Positions 26,237-38,381 of a stretch of DNA of 64,000 nt are shown in pieces. Below the pieces are notes generated by a model. The model was not told the origin of the DNA. It searched no databases and saw only the letters and a list, made by a program, of their open reading frames with translations. Position numbers and translations under genes: made by a program. This DNA is from Chrysoperla carnea (Eukaryota; Arthropoda; Insecta; Neuroptera; Chrysopidae). Location of the stretch: positions 6,890,001-6,954,000 of the forward strand of contig NC_058339.1 in NCBI RefSeq assembly GCF_905475395.1. Reading direction: 5' to 3'. Position 1 is the stretch's first letter, and each line of letters starts with the position of its first letter.

Positions 26237-26689
26237 ATTATTATCAGTTTTAAATAAATTGTTAGATTTGTTCATTTTTATGTATCGTAATTGTACATAA
26301 AATTTCGTAAATAACATAACCTATTTTTTTCTTTACATAGCATTCAAACATGGTATTTGAATAAAATGTAAAATGTGAATACTTTTGTAAAGTTATTTAT
26401 TTATTAATATACATGAAAACAAAAACAAAAAAAAAGTATGTAAAATCAAGGAAATACGGTTTTGTACTTTTATTTACAACGCACATGAAAGTAAGTACTT
26501 GTGACTGCTACTTAATATTTATATTAATAGTTTATAATTTAATACTATTATTATTATAGTTGAGTTTTTATATTCATACAATTACCACTTTACTATACTA
26601 TACATCAGAAATAACAGAGATAAAAAGGCCACTCCGGAACCAAAGATGTTGTATACTGTCTGACTAGCAAGGTCGAAGAAAAGTTAATT

Positions 26690-26950
26690 TTTAACTGATA
26701 CGAGACAATTGACCTATGTTACTCATTTTCGAACTCGACGTCACTTTTTATATCCTGAGTACGCTGTAAATTTCAGCTTGATATCTCTTTTCGTTTTTGA
26801 GTTATCGTGATGACAGACAGACAGACAGACGGACAACAGGAAATGGACTAATTAGGTGATTTTATGAATACCTATACCAAAATTTTGTTCGTAATATCAA
26901 TATTTTTAAGCGTTACAAACTTGGGACTAAACTTAGTATACCTTGATATA
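26690..26950 (-). repeat. Repeat family A, partial copy
   Basis: Minus-strand order TATACCAAGTTTAG-type start (plus GGGACTAAACTTAGTATACC at 26923), CTGT/ACAG tract at 26814-26835, then the TATCCTGAGTACGC block. The outer part is replaced by unrelated sequence. Confidence 0.8.
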
Positions 26951-27823
26951 AGTTCAATACAAAATTTCCATAGAAGCACATATATGAAGTACAAATAGCA
27001 ACAGTTTTATCCAATTATGCCTTCTATGTTAGAAAATAAAGTTTACCACTATTCAAGCTAAAAATCAGATCCGACTACTATAGCTACTTTTATACTCAGA
27101 TTTGAAAATACTCAGATGTTTAACATTTACAAAAGATAAATATTGTTCACATATGCTATACATTTATGTATTAGTAATAACAATATACATTGTAGCTATA
27201 ACCAAGCACATGCATTTATACACCGGGTGATCAAGATAGAATTACACTTATTTATATCAGACTATCCACAAATCTGTGACTTCACAATAAACATCTGGAG
27301 GAACTTTATTAAAAAATTAGAACAATTATATAAAAGGCTAATCGAATTTTCTAAAAATTTCATCACATAATTTAATTAAGGATGTACAAGCACCAAGGAT
27401 GTACGAGTACTATTTTTTAATGTCACTATTTTTTTATAAAAAAAAAACTAGCTATTAGCCATAATAGATTGAAATGGACCACTCTGTACATATAGCTAGG
27501 TATGGGATGTTATGGTATGAAGCACAATCATAGAAGCATAACTATCAAGTACTTGTTTTTATTTAGTTCTTTCATATGAGAAATAAATAAACAATATTGT
27601 TCATGAAATGGAACACATCATAAAACACACATTTTTAAATCCATCACAACAAATCTTTTTATATTTTATTTATTATATTTATACATATTTTAATTTAAAG
27701 ACAATCGTTAAATTTTATATTTATTATTTTTTCAATGTAAAAACTTTTTAAATCAGTCCCAGATTAAGCTAGCACGGGATCTTTAGTTTTTTAGCCTTTC
27801 CCACTTAGAATTTTAATGTGTTG

Positions 27824-28213
27824 TATTCGCACCGTGAGTGAGTTTTTTTGGAGGCGTTTCCATGGTAACGATACACTACTTTAATTATAGAATTGTATGG
27901 ATGCATATATAACTGTATGGATTGCATTTATGATTTTCATTGAAAATTTAATATTATTGTCTCACAAATTTAAATAAATAATTATGATAATTTACATTTG
28001 AAAAATAAGATTTGTGCAATTTGATTTCTTATTTTCACAATTTTTAATGCATTCAGTTTAATTAATTAGTGTTTTTCAATCATTTTAATTTGACATTTTC
28101 CATAACATTAACATGTAAAGAATTGCAAATTAGTCATAACAGCCTCCTTTAGTGCCAAAATTTTTCACTGGAAGCGCTAGCATCGATTTTATTGTCCCCA
28201 CCATGACTACGCA
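27824..28213 (-). repeat. Repeat family E, copy 2 (inverted)
   Basis: Plus strand TTCCATGGTAACGATACACT ... ATTTTTCACTGGAAGCGCTA ... GACTACGC is the reverse complement of copy 1, with small indels near each end and about 30 bp more in the middle and right. Confidence 0.85.
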
Positions 28214-28650
28214 TAGGATATCATTTTTCCAAAACTGCTGCTGATGAAAAAATTTACATAATAGAGGAAGTTTTAAGATGAAAAGCATTCAATTTTTTTG
28301 CATTTTCAAATTAATACAAACTATGTATTTACTTGAAACTTCTTCTCACTACAAAATTTTCGCACCAAAATCAAAAGCAAAAAGTTTTTGGGAAATAGTA
28401 AACATTTCTTGTCACGAAATTCTTATTTCTGTGTAGATTTTTAGTTAAATCAAATTTAAACTCACACGCATGAAAATTCATGTCGGATGGAATTTTATTA
28501 AATGTGAAGTATGTAGATACAGTAAAATAATGTACCTTCCTTTAAAATTATTCAACAAGCAGCAAAAATCAGAGTATGTTATTCCACGCATAATTTTTGA
28601 ATAAAAATAATATAAACAAAAAATTAAAATATGCATATGCACGCGTCCTG

Positions 28651-29520
28651 TTTTTATACCATGTACCTATATATGAAATTTATCAAGGTATACCAAGTTT
28701 AGTTCCAAGTTTGTAATCATCCAATTAGTTCATTTTCGATTGTCTGTTCGTCTGTCTGCAAAAAATACAAAAATCGGGTTTATGTATCGATTGGATGCAT
28801 AGTTTCTGAGAAAATCGCTCTTCACATCTAATTTTGGACTAAATCTCAAAAGCCACGCATCCAATCAATAAATAAATCCGATTTTTGGATTTTTTGGGTC
28901 AAAATTATCTTATATAATGAATTTTATCGATATCGGAGGCAAACAAAATTTTTCGATTTTTTGCAATTTTCTTGAGGGGTACCTCTTAGAAAAAATCGAA
29001 AAAATCGAGAAAAAGTTTTTGTTTCCGATTTCGATAAAACTGTGTATATAAGGTAATTTTGACCCAAAAAATACAAAAATCGGGTTTATGTATCGATTGA
29101 ATTCATAGTTTCTGAGAAAAACGCTCTTCATATCCAATTTTGGATTAAATCTCAAAAGCCACGCATCCAATCATTAAATAAACCCGATTTATGAATTTTT
29201 GGGTCAAAATTATCTATTATTCCGTAGGACCCATCTAGTAAACCATTAGAGATAGAACAAAATGTAAAAAATGTTCCTTATACAAAAAAATTAACAACCT
29301 TTGTTTGAAAAATGTTTTCGTAATCATCACTGTTTATCCTTGAGTGCGCAAATCAGGTGGAAATTATAAAGTTTTCTTACGTATTTTATGGGAATATCAG
29401 TTCTGTGTGGCTATCTACTTGTACATGACGTAAAACAGCCAACGATTCCATAACCAACACTATCTTTACATGGTATTTCAACCATTTGTTCAGTCAGTTG
29501 TTTGTTGTCACTTGTTTATT
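28651..29520 (+). repeat. Repeat family A, copy with a nested 460-bp palindromic duplication
   Basis: Left part 28651-28756 is the family A start (TTTATACCATGTACC, AAGGTATACCAAGTTTAG, CTGTTCGTCTGTCTG). Right part 29223-29520 is the family A end (GTAGGACCCATCTAG, CATCACTGTTTATCC, ATTTGTTCAGTCAGTTG). Between them (28757-29215) two 150-bp direct repeats, each partly palindromic, flank a central palindrome. Confidence 0.75.
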
Positions 29521-29654
29521 TTATAATAAAGTTAAAATCAAATCATAAATACACGCACATTGTACAAAGTCAAAGCAAACAAAAAACAATGCATTATTTT
29601 TTTTAATGATAGTTTAATAGAAGTTGTCTGAAAAAAAACAGGACATGCCATGTA

Positions 29655-30173
29655 ATAGGTTGGCTGATAAGTCCCCGGTCTGACACATAGATGGCGTCGC
29701 TAGTATTAAATGCATATTATTTTTATATAGTACCAACCTTCAAATGATTCGTGTCAAAATTTGACGTCTGTAAGTCAATTAGTTTGTGAGATAGAGCGTC
29801 TTTTGTGAAGCAACTTTTGTTATTGTGAAAAAAATGGAAAAAATGGAATTTCGTGTTTTGATAAAATACTGTTTTCTGAAGGGAAAAAATACAGAGTCCG
29901 GAAACTCATTATCAAGCCAAGTTTTTGCTTCCACTGTATTTTTTCCCTTCAGAAAACAGTATTTTATCAAAACACGAAATTCCATTTTTTCCATTTTTTT
30001 CACAATAACAAAAGTTGCTTCACAAAAGACGCTCTATCTCACAAACTAATTGACTTACAGACGTCAAATTTTGACACGAATCATTTGAAGGTTGGTACTA
30101 TATAAAAATAATATGCATTTAATACTAGCGACGCCATCTATGTGTCAGACCGGGGACTTATCAGCCAACCTGT
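29655..30173. mobile_element. Mariner fold-back element, copy 2 (240-bp arms)
   Basis: Same 519-bp length, arms (29655-29894, 29934-30173) and spacer orientation as the copy at 601-1119, with TA duplications at 29653-29654 and 30174-30175. I find only five single-base differences from copy 1: the second base at each end, the paired base 36 from each end, and one unpaired base in the right arm. High identity at two sites 29 kb apart, each with its own TA, shows the fold-back form itself has moved rather than arising twice. Confidence 0.93.
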
Positions 30174-30429
30174 TATAAGATAACATATCACACAATTGGA
30201 TGGCATGGCGCCGCTACGACATATTGTACGGTTTTATAATTTAAATGACGGTTTTTAATAAATTTATGCAAAAAACAGTCCATCTTGGTATGATAATCAT
30301 TACAATATCATCAAATTATTTTTATTTTTCAATTATTAAAACAAATTGTCATAAAATACAATTTTTAATATAAAAAATATTATTAAACTTCATTTATAGA
30401 ACGGAAGTAAAAATCCTTTCACTTCATGT

Positions 30430-31140
30430 TATAGGTAGCTATCACCTTTTTGCTTCATTCCGGGACTAGCACACTACATTTTTTAAACCATTAGAGCTAG
30501 GTTAATTTTGATCACAATTTTGCAAAGTATGACCCAAATTTAGTAGAATTACGTACTTGTTTTATCAAAATTGGATAAAATTTGGTTGTGATAGAGCAAA
30601 ACTAATTTTTTTGGATTCTGATGACGTCATAGAGGTAAAAAATTCAATTTTTTTGATAACACAGGAAATTTGATCCGATCTTATTGGAGTTTTTTTTGAA
30701 ACGCACTAATTTTGGGTCATTCTTTTCAGCTGTGATGACAGTTTTTCGCTAGCTATCACTTATTTGCTTAATTCAGGGACCAGTACACCACATCTTGAAA
30801 TCTATTAGAGCTGGGTTAATTTTAATCACAAATTTGAAAAGTATGGCCCAAATTTAGTAGGATTACATACTTGATTTATCAAAATTGGATAAAATTTGGA
30901 TGTGATAGAGCAAAATTTATGTTTTTGGAATCTAATGACGTCATAAAGTTAAAAAATTTGATAACACAGGCAAATTTGATCCGATTTTATTGAAATTTTT
31001 TTTGAAACCAACTAATTTTGGGTCATTCTTTTCAGCTGTGATGTCAGTTTTTTGCTAGCTACCACTCATGTTCTTAATTCCAGGATCAGAACCTTTTTGA
31101 AACCTATTAGAACTGAGTTAATTTTAGAATTAACCACACA
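30430..31140 (+). repeat. Tandem repeat family D, about 310-bp unit, ~2.3 copies
   Basis: Units start at about 30434, 30750 and 31055 with TAGCTATCAC or TAGCTACCAC, followed by TTAGAGCTAGGTTAATTTTG, AAATTTAGTAGGATTACATA, AAAATTGGATAAAATTTGG, GATGACGTCATA and TTTCAGCTGTGATG. Differences between units are scattered, and the last unit is cut short. Related units lie at 51945-52370. Confidence 0.9.
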
Positions 31141-31619
31141 TCAGTATAGACTGACTGATCTCATACATATTTAGCAAAGTTGATAATATGTTAGAATTAG
31201 ATTAGAAGTCAAATGAACGTAAAGTCTGGTGTCTTTAATAATGTAGAAAAACGTATTTTGTATACAGAATAAATTAAATTAGAATTTAATATTAAAATGC
31301 AAAGCGTTATAATAAAAAGCCAGCATGGTAACACCCACCCATAAGCGTAATATTTTATTATATAATAAAGTGCAAACACAAGAGAGGCATTACAAGTGAA
31401 TATTATTAAAATAATGTCATCTTCACTTACATGCTATAATAAGGCTATTCACACACTGTAACCAGAAATTTAAGGTTGACCGTACACTGACAAATACATC
31501 TGATAAAGTATTTAAAAGTTCATCGAGATATATCAATATCATTTGGTAACAAGTGAAAACAAACAATTGACTGAGTTAATTGTTAAAATATCATGTATAG
31601 ATAGTATTGATTACACAAC

Positions 31620-32240
31620 CACATACATACATGAAGGGATGAAACCTGAAATTCTCTAGGTAAAGTTTTTGAACATCCTTCTCGGTGTCTAAATCAACGT
31701 GTTTTTCATGGAGGTTATAAAGAAGGAGAACGATCGCTACGCGCTAAAGCATTAGCGCGTCTGTCCCTGAAAATTTGTATAATTTATAGTTCATTTTTCA
31801 GCCACCAGCCGCGCTGTCGTTGGTAAGTAGTATCTGCGAAGTTAGCTGTTTATGAGTACAAGTAGATGAAGTTAGTACCATTCAAATTTATAAAGTAGAA
31901 TAGATAATTTATAATTTATTCATTAGTAAATAATAATAATAATTAATAATAATTTCATTATTTGCTTTTTTTTCCTTTGAATGATATTATATACACGTAT
32001 ATTAAACGTTATAGATCATTTGAAATTAGCGCACAACAGCCCGCTTTTAATGAGACAACTTAGCGATCCCAGCGCCTCACTTATTTTGTCCATATTTTGG
32101 GGACAATATTTTCTATAGCGATCGTTCTCCTTCTTTATAACCCCCATGGTGTTTTTACTCAAAACAATAATCACATCAGGCCAAGAATTATTAAGGGTGG
32201 ATACTTTTGAAATGAACACACTCTGTATTACTTGCTCATA
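31620..32240 (-). repeat. Older dispersed repeat interrupted by the 442-bp element
   Basis: On the minus strand, removing 31699-32148 joins ACAGAGTGTGTTCATTTCAA...GTTTTGAGTAAAAACAC to GTTGATTTAGACACCGAGAA. This is the same order as the uninterrupted relative at 2168-2330 (ACAGTGTGTTCATTTCAAAA ... TTTTGAGTGAAAACAAGTCG ... ATTTAGATATCGATG). The outer limits are approximate. No coding sequence recognised. Confidence 0.75.
31707..32148. mobile_element. Short non-autonomous DNA transposon with 33-bp TIRs and 8-bp TSD (P-like or hAT-like)
   Basis: Both ends read CATGG(A/G)GGTTATAAAGAAGG then AGAACGATCGCTA inward: 33 bp with one mismatch. Perfect 8-bp direct repeats GTGTTTTT flank it (31699-31706 and 32149-32156). 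An 8-bp duplication is typical of P and hAT superfamilies; termini beginning CATG recall P elements more than hAT (usually CAGGG/TAGGG). No transposase-like protein is seen in its 442 bp; a 92-aa minus-strand reading (32294-32016) crosses the end of the element and resembles nothing I know. It interrupts an older repeat related to 2168-2330. Confidence 0.88.
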
Positions 32241-32835
32241 ACCCACTGCCTTCGCTGGGGCCCAGACTATCGCCTGCAATTTCCTTACTTTCACATATCT
32301 CCCATTTTTGTCACAATTAGTTTTTTATTTATAGTAGTTTTTGACAAACATACAAACAAAATAGTTTTGTTTGAATTGTAAATATTTTTCCCTTTGTGAC
32401 TGTACATGAAATGCATATTTTCAGAATAGAATGAACAATACGTAAAAATTTGTACTTTCTCTAAGGAAATGTCAATTATTTTATTGTTTAAGATTTTTTT
32501 TTTTTATTGTTTTAACACGCTATTAATATTTTTTAAAATACTCAATCTATATAGGTTATATTCTATATTGGATGTTAGTTCCTCAACCGGACTTGAAGAG
32601 TGAAATAGTAATGCAGTACAAGCCAGTAAATAATTCCAAAAAACTTTTATATATTATTTAGCGGATGTCTTCTTTGAAGAACATGATTAATTTTTGTACT
32701 GTCCTAGGATTTCGCAAACTTTTAATTCAAATTACTATTATTTTGTTACAGTTACTACATTAAACGGGAATATGTTGAATTTTCCAAATAAAGTTTGAGA
32801 AAGACAGTGAAATATAGCTTATTTTTGCATAAAAA

Positions 32836-33475
32836 CAACTTTTAACAAAAAGAAAACCGACTTCAAAAGAAAAACTTTTCCAAAACAAATTAAAATGCAC
32901 TAAAAAGTAAAAAATAACGATAATATAATGTAGTTAAAATTATTGTTATTTTTGGAGTCGGTGTCAGCAAAGGAAACAACTCTGACAGAACAGTTTGCTA
33001 CATTAGCTTGGCTGACACCACCGACTCCAAAAATAACAATAATTTTAACTACATTATATTATCGTTATTTTTTTACTTTTTAGTGCATTTTGATTTGTTT
33101 TGGAAAAGTTTTTCTTTTGAAGTCGGTTTTCTTTTTGTTAAAAGTTTTCTTTATTTTGCGATTTTTTGTGAACCTGAAGTGCTCTAACTACTTATCACTA
33201 AAAAAAGAATCGGTTGACGTGATATTGAGTTATTCGTCCTCTTGTCGTGCATACTTAATGCAAATTTAAGACTTTTATGATTTTCTCATGGATACCGTTA
33301 TCAGAACTCGACCAAAGTGAAATGGGACCACACGGGAAGCACTAGCTTTCAAATAGATAAAATTATCAAAATCGATTCACCCAGTCGAAAGTTCTGAGGT
33401 AACAAACATAAAAAAAAAAAAAAATACAGTCGAATTGATAACATCCTCCTTTTTTGTTTGAAGTCGGTTAAAAAC
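32836..33475 (-). repeat. Repeat family C copy carrying a 133-bp fold-back
   Basis: 33011-33475 is family C read on the minus strand (plus-strand AAAATCGATTCACCCAGTCG, TCTGAGGTAACAAACAT, GAAGTCGGTTAAAAACTC). 32836-32968 is an inverted duplicate of 33011-33146, nearly identical, around a 42-bp spacer (32969-33010). Both arms run AACTTTTAACAAAAAGAAAA to GGAGTCGGTGTCAGC. Mismatches are few, so the duplication is young. Confidence 0.85.
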
Positions 33476-36400
33476 TCATGAAGGTCTATTTTCCAAAATA
33501 AATTTGAATTATCAATTCTGAACTTTGTTTTAGGCGTTAATTTATTTTAAGATAAAGATTCTTTCAAAATAAATCGTATCATATATGAAAAATCCTTGAA
33601 AAATTTCAAAAAACCGGAAAAAATATGGCGTTTCAATATATTTTACAAGTATAAAACTAAAGTAACATTTTCAAAATAAATAACCATACACTTATTTTAA
33701 AAATATATTTGAAAATTAAATGAAAATCAAGCAATGATTAAACTTAAGATAAGAAATTCCTCTTTTTCTTGGCCAAAAACAGGTCAATCTTAAACCACCT
33801 TCATTGTTTTGACTAAGATTACATTTACGTAATAACATCTCAAACACACCATGTGTGTCGTTTTTTTGAGGAAATCAAAAGTAATTTTCGTAATTTTCAC
33901 CTGAAAATAACGCCACAATTCTTGCTATAGAAATTTTTCAACATCTACTTCCGTTAGCCGGAAACTTTTATGTGAAATAATTAGGTAACTAGGTTGGGAT
34001 TAAATTTGGAACTACATAACGCTCTCGTTATAGTGAAATTACTTAAAATAAGTTAAATTTTTCATTTTAATATCAAAATAATAGATATAGTTTTAATCAA
34101 AGTGTTTTTTAAATAAAAACTCATAAAAAAAGAGTCAAAATAAAAAAATAAAGCCGGTAAATGTAACGTTCTACAAATAATTATATAATTATTCAAAAAA
34201 AAACAAACCTTTGCCATTGTAAAGCACAAATGAAGTAATCACACTAATAACAGGAGTCACAAATTCCGCTATCCTTAAAATAATTGAGGATAACAATATT
34301 GTTGTGTCACTAATACTAGGATGTATTCCCTAATATTTGTCCTTTAATAACACACACACATTCTCACACAAAACACAATTACATAAGGATTGTTTTCGAG
34401 TATCAATTTGGATTCATTTTGTTTTGTTCACTAATATTCGAAGATTGATTTTGTAAAAAAACACACACATAGAGAATTAATTGTCTTCGAATACACTTCT
34501 ACATTTTTCTAGAGTTGGATGTTTTAACAGTTCCAGTTGTTAGACATGTAACTGTTATGTTGTTGTTCAGAAACTATACACTATGGAACTGTGTTAGTAT
34601 CCAAAGCCTCCACTGTAGTTAGTCACTATCACTAGCACTAGTCATGGTATTGGTGTAATGGTAATGTATATGTGATTGTATTGTGCAGTTGTGACATATA
34701 AGAAATGCGCAAACGTAATCAAGTAAAAGCACGCGACTAGACCGATCAATATTACATCATATTATCGTTGTCGGAATAGGAAAATAATGTAGAATATGTA
34801 CCATAATCAAGTTCTTGTATCATCGAGTATGGGATGATAATGGTACTGGTACATCGAAAAGTATTTCAAACTGTTCATTCAGAATCTAGGTAGAATACTA
34901 TAGGGACTTTCATGCTATGAAACACTCTATCTAGCGATAGAAAAAAGAACTATATATGTTAGTAGGTATTTAGTAGCATTGACTTTATAGTTTTATATAG
35001 ACTAAGCATCGCCTATCTTTCCGTACAGTGAAAAACGTGTCAACAACTGAGGTAATTGCTTAGGTCATTCAGTTAGATTACATTTATCCATATATGTAAT
35101 ATACTCCTATATGGGCAGTTGGTACGGGAAAGAATGTCCAAACATTACGGTGCCGACAATATTTGTTTTCTCTCTCGTTCGAGACATTTTATCTATACTG
35201 CGCATGCTTGAGAATTCTCTAAAATATGTATTACATGCGCAGAGCTGACAAATGCGATCGGAAGAGTGAGAGAACGATACACTATCTGTTTCACTTAGTC
35301 CGAACGCCTTCCACTTATAGGAACTGACCATATATGTTTACGTATTACATATATGCATTTATCAAAAAAATGTACATTGAATATAGGGACATTTTTCAAA
35401 AATACATACATTGAATATCAAATTTTCATATCACAAAATATTTTACATAAAACATCGTGACTTCACTGAACTTTTTCGCTTTTTGACTTAAAAAAAAATA
35501 CTAATCACGTATCATTTTACATTTTTCTTACGAATCTACAATGGATTAGACCTAAGCAATTACCTCAGATGTTGGCACGCTTAAAATTATTTGATATTCA
35601 GTCTATGTAATGTAACGTTAATGGTTTTAACTCACTCAGCTATCTGGTTTCCTCCGCAGTCAGTCCATTTTGCTATGACTAGAAGTAAGTTAAAATAATC
35701 ACACTGATAGGTGGGAAAGTGTTTTTTTCTAGATGTGCCAAAACAGCAGCTTAGAAAAATTGGAATTTTAATAGTATGAGCTCCCCATTTCAAGAAAAAT
35801 TTATCTAGCGGTACTGACTTTATTGCAAATAAAATAAAGTCATACAATACTTGAAGCATCGAGTGTCAAATTTCCAATTTTTCTTAGCAGCCATTTGGGA
35901 AATATTCAAAATAATTTTTTTCTAGAAAAACGCGCTTTTCAGACTATAAATGTTCTGAGAAATTTTTCATGTAAGCGATAAATTTGGAATCAAGCATCAA
36001 TGTGACTTTCGAGTTGGTAGCGCTGTCTCAAACTAGATATTTCTAGTTCATGTTTGATAAATATGAAAAGCTGTATTAACACTAATATAGAATAAAGATT
36101 CTTGGTTATAATAGTTGGTGGTTGACTTACTACAGCTATACGACTACCCAAAAATTATGTACCCCTTTATTGATAATATTTAGATATACTTTATTACCTA
36201 CACATGTGAAATCCATGTCATACACGGCATTCAGATGTTATCATTAACATACTTGTAGTGAAATTCATCAACTTTTTTAGTAAAAGCCTAAATCTAAATT
36301 ATGGTTATTTATTTTTAGAATTAAGAAGTTTTTCTTTCGTGTTCACGAAAATCAAAAAAGAATTTATAACCCAAAAATACTTATGTTACTCCTTTTCTCT

Positions 36401-38381
36401 GAACTCCCTTCTCTTGGTCAAAAAGCCAACCCTGTTAACCCTGCCTAAGGACACAAAAGTATCTTTATTTATAGTCGCAAATTTTATTAGTTGCGAATAT
36501 TTAATAGGATAAGCAACACATTCCCGGATGACTGTGAAATTTCCGTCCGGGAAGTCTGCAGGTTATGTACTTTTCCTACGAAATGCACATGCTATTTTTT
36601 CTGTTAAACAATACCGATTTTTCTGGTCTAGAACGAGAAATTTAATCTACACCCATGAGATATTAAGAACTACTTAACCACGAGGGATAAATAATTCATG
36701 AGTTAAAGACGGTCAATCGACTTTAACTTTTAAAGGTAATTGTATTATAAAATCCTTAATAAGTATACAAATGTTTAGAATTTTCTGACACTACGCCCAT
36801 AGCAAGACAACTACCTTAATATTTTATCTATTATTGTATTAATTATATTATGTGGTCAAATTTTTATAATCAGAACGGAAAATTCGATTAGTCTTGACGT
36901 GCCCAAACTTTATCCTTGAATATGATAATTGAAAAGCTACTTTTATTAAAATTAAATCTGCGAAGGAATGTATACATAGTCCGTGTGACAACACCGTCTT
37001 TGTTAAACGATCAATACATACCTCCTTGAAACTTCGAAACAAGGTTATCGGTGCTGTATTTTTGTCGGACAAAATATTTGTTCAATTATTATTGTTATCA
37101 AGAGTGTCGGACAAATTTCATGAATTTTTAGCCCGATGGCTTAAATATAACATTATTAGAAAGTTTGATACACTCGCGAAAGGGAAATCATTCATTTATT
37201 TAACAAAAAGGGTGCTGTCCCGCGGACTAATAGTGTGTTCCGCAGGTGTGTCCAAATATTTCAATGTAGTGATTTTATGTAAAGTTTTTACTAGTAATAA
37301 GGTTAATGTACCTACTAGACTACTAGAATACTAGAGTAGGTTAGTCCAGTAACCTACATACAAATTTTATTGCCGACGCCGGCACAAACTATTTTCTAGT
37401 AATAATGCGGACACATGCGAAATTAATATTCAAGCATATAAATGCCGCTACCGGAAATTTTATTCGTTTCTAGCAGATTTCTAGCAATTCCGATTCCAAT
37501 TGGTATTAGCATGGAGCTGCTGATAATTTATTTGGTTATTGGAACTATGTTCCTTATCGCGTGTTCGGCGTTGGGGGCTAGATAAAAAAAAAGACACTTT
37601 TTGAGTTTATTATCTTGTATTACATATATGTAATACAAGTTGCCTATTTATTAATTTTTAAGTCAACTTTACATAGATCACATTCCACCAAGTTTTAGCA
37701 AAAAAGTAGTAGTTTATTTCTTTTGCTGTGCTTAATCGAAAAAATATACGCTAGTTTCAGAAAAATTTTGTAGGAAAGATAGCAAGAACGATAAAGATCA
37801 TTCGTCTGTGTTAATAACTTTTAAGCCCAGCTAAACTTTAAAGGTCTTTTGAAGATCACTGTTAAATGACATGACTTTTAGTAACTTTTGATTAAAGCTT
37901 TTTTCTGTAGCTACCGTATTCTCTTTCGATTAAATGGAATCAATAATGACATATTTTTAAGTCACATTTCCTCAGAAAGCTAACAATTTTCGAAAAAATA
38001 TTAGCTCTTTTATGAAGATCAATTTTAAAGTGCTATTTCTTATCTTTAAGGATTTAAATTGACTTTAATATACTGGAACTACAGGAATTACATATTGGTA
38101 GTTAGTAGGACCGGACCGGGAATGTATGGATAAATATGAAGTGATTATATAACAAAAAAAAGGCTTAAGTAAAAATTTTTTAATTTATTTTAATCATGAT
38201 GGTTTTTCACACATTTTTCATTTTAGGTTATATTGAGGTTTATATTTTACATAATTTATACAAATTAATATTTATGATAAATAATGAGGATTCTAGGATC
38301 TCCCCACCGCTACCTTTCAGCCATATCGATAATTAAAAAATTTGTGGCAATCAAAATTTATAGTCCGCGAATACAATGATT
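33476..38381. other. Gene-poor stretch, possible distal exon or promoter around 34.2-34.7 kb
   Basis: Contains the nested element at 35036-35580. Read on the minus strand, 34700-34220 is less repetitive than its surroundings and ends CTTTACAATGGCAAAG followed by GTTTGT, which looks like an ATG in good context just before a splice donor, but no downstream exon was found. 36515-36560 has a CCCGGATGACTGTG / CCGTCCGGGAAG inverted pair. Confidence 0.35.
35036..35580. mobile_element. Nested inverted-repeat element (outer ~28-bp ends)
   Basis: Outer ends CGTGTCAACAACTGAGGTAA / TTGCTTAGGTC (left) and its reverse complement at 35550-35579, with two mismatches. Inside, an imperfect palindrome runs from CTATATGGGCAGTT (about 35110) to GAACTGACCATATATG (about 35322), flanked by ATATATGTAATAT / GTATTACATATAT. 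This looks like one element nested in another. No TSD identified. Confidence 0.6.

Noticed and set aside
32016-32294. 92-codon minus-strand frame as a transposase remnant of the 442-bp element
   Set aside because: It crosses the right terminal repeat and target duplication into flanking repeat sequence and has no recognised motif.
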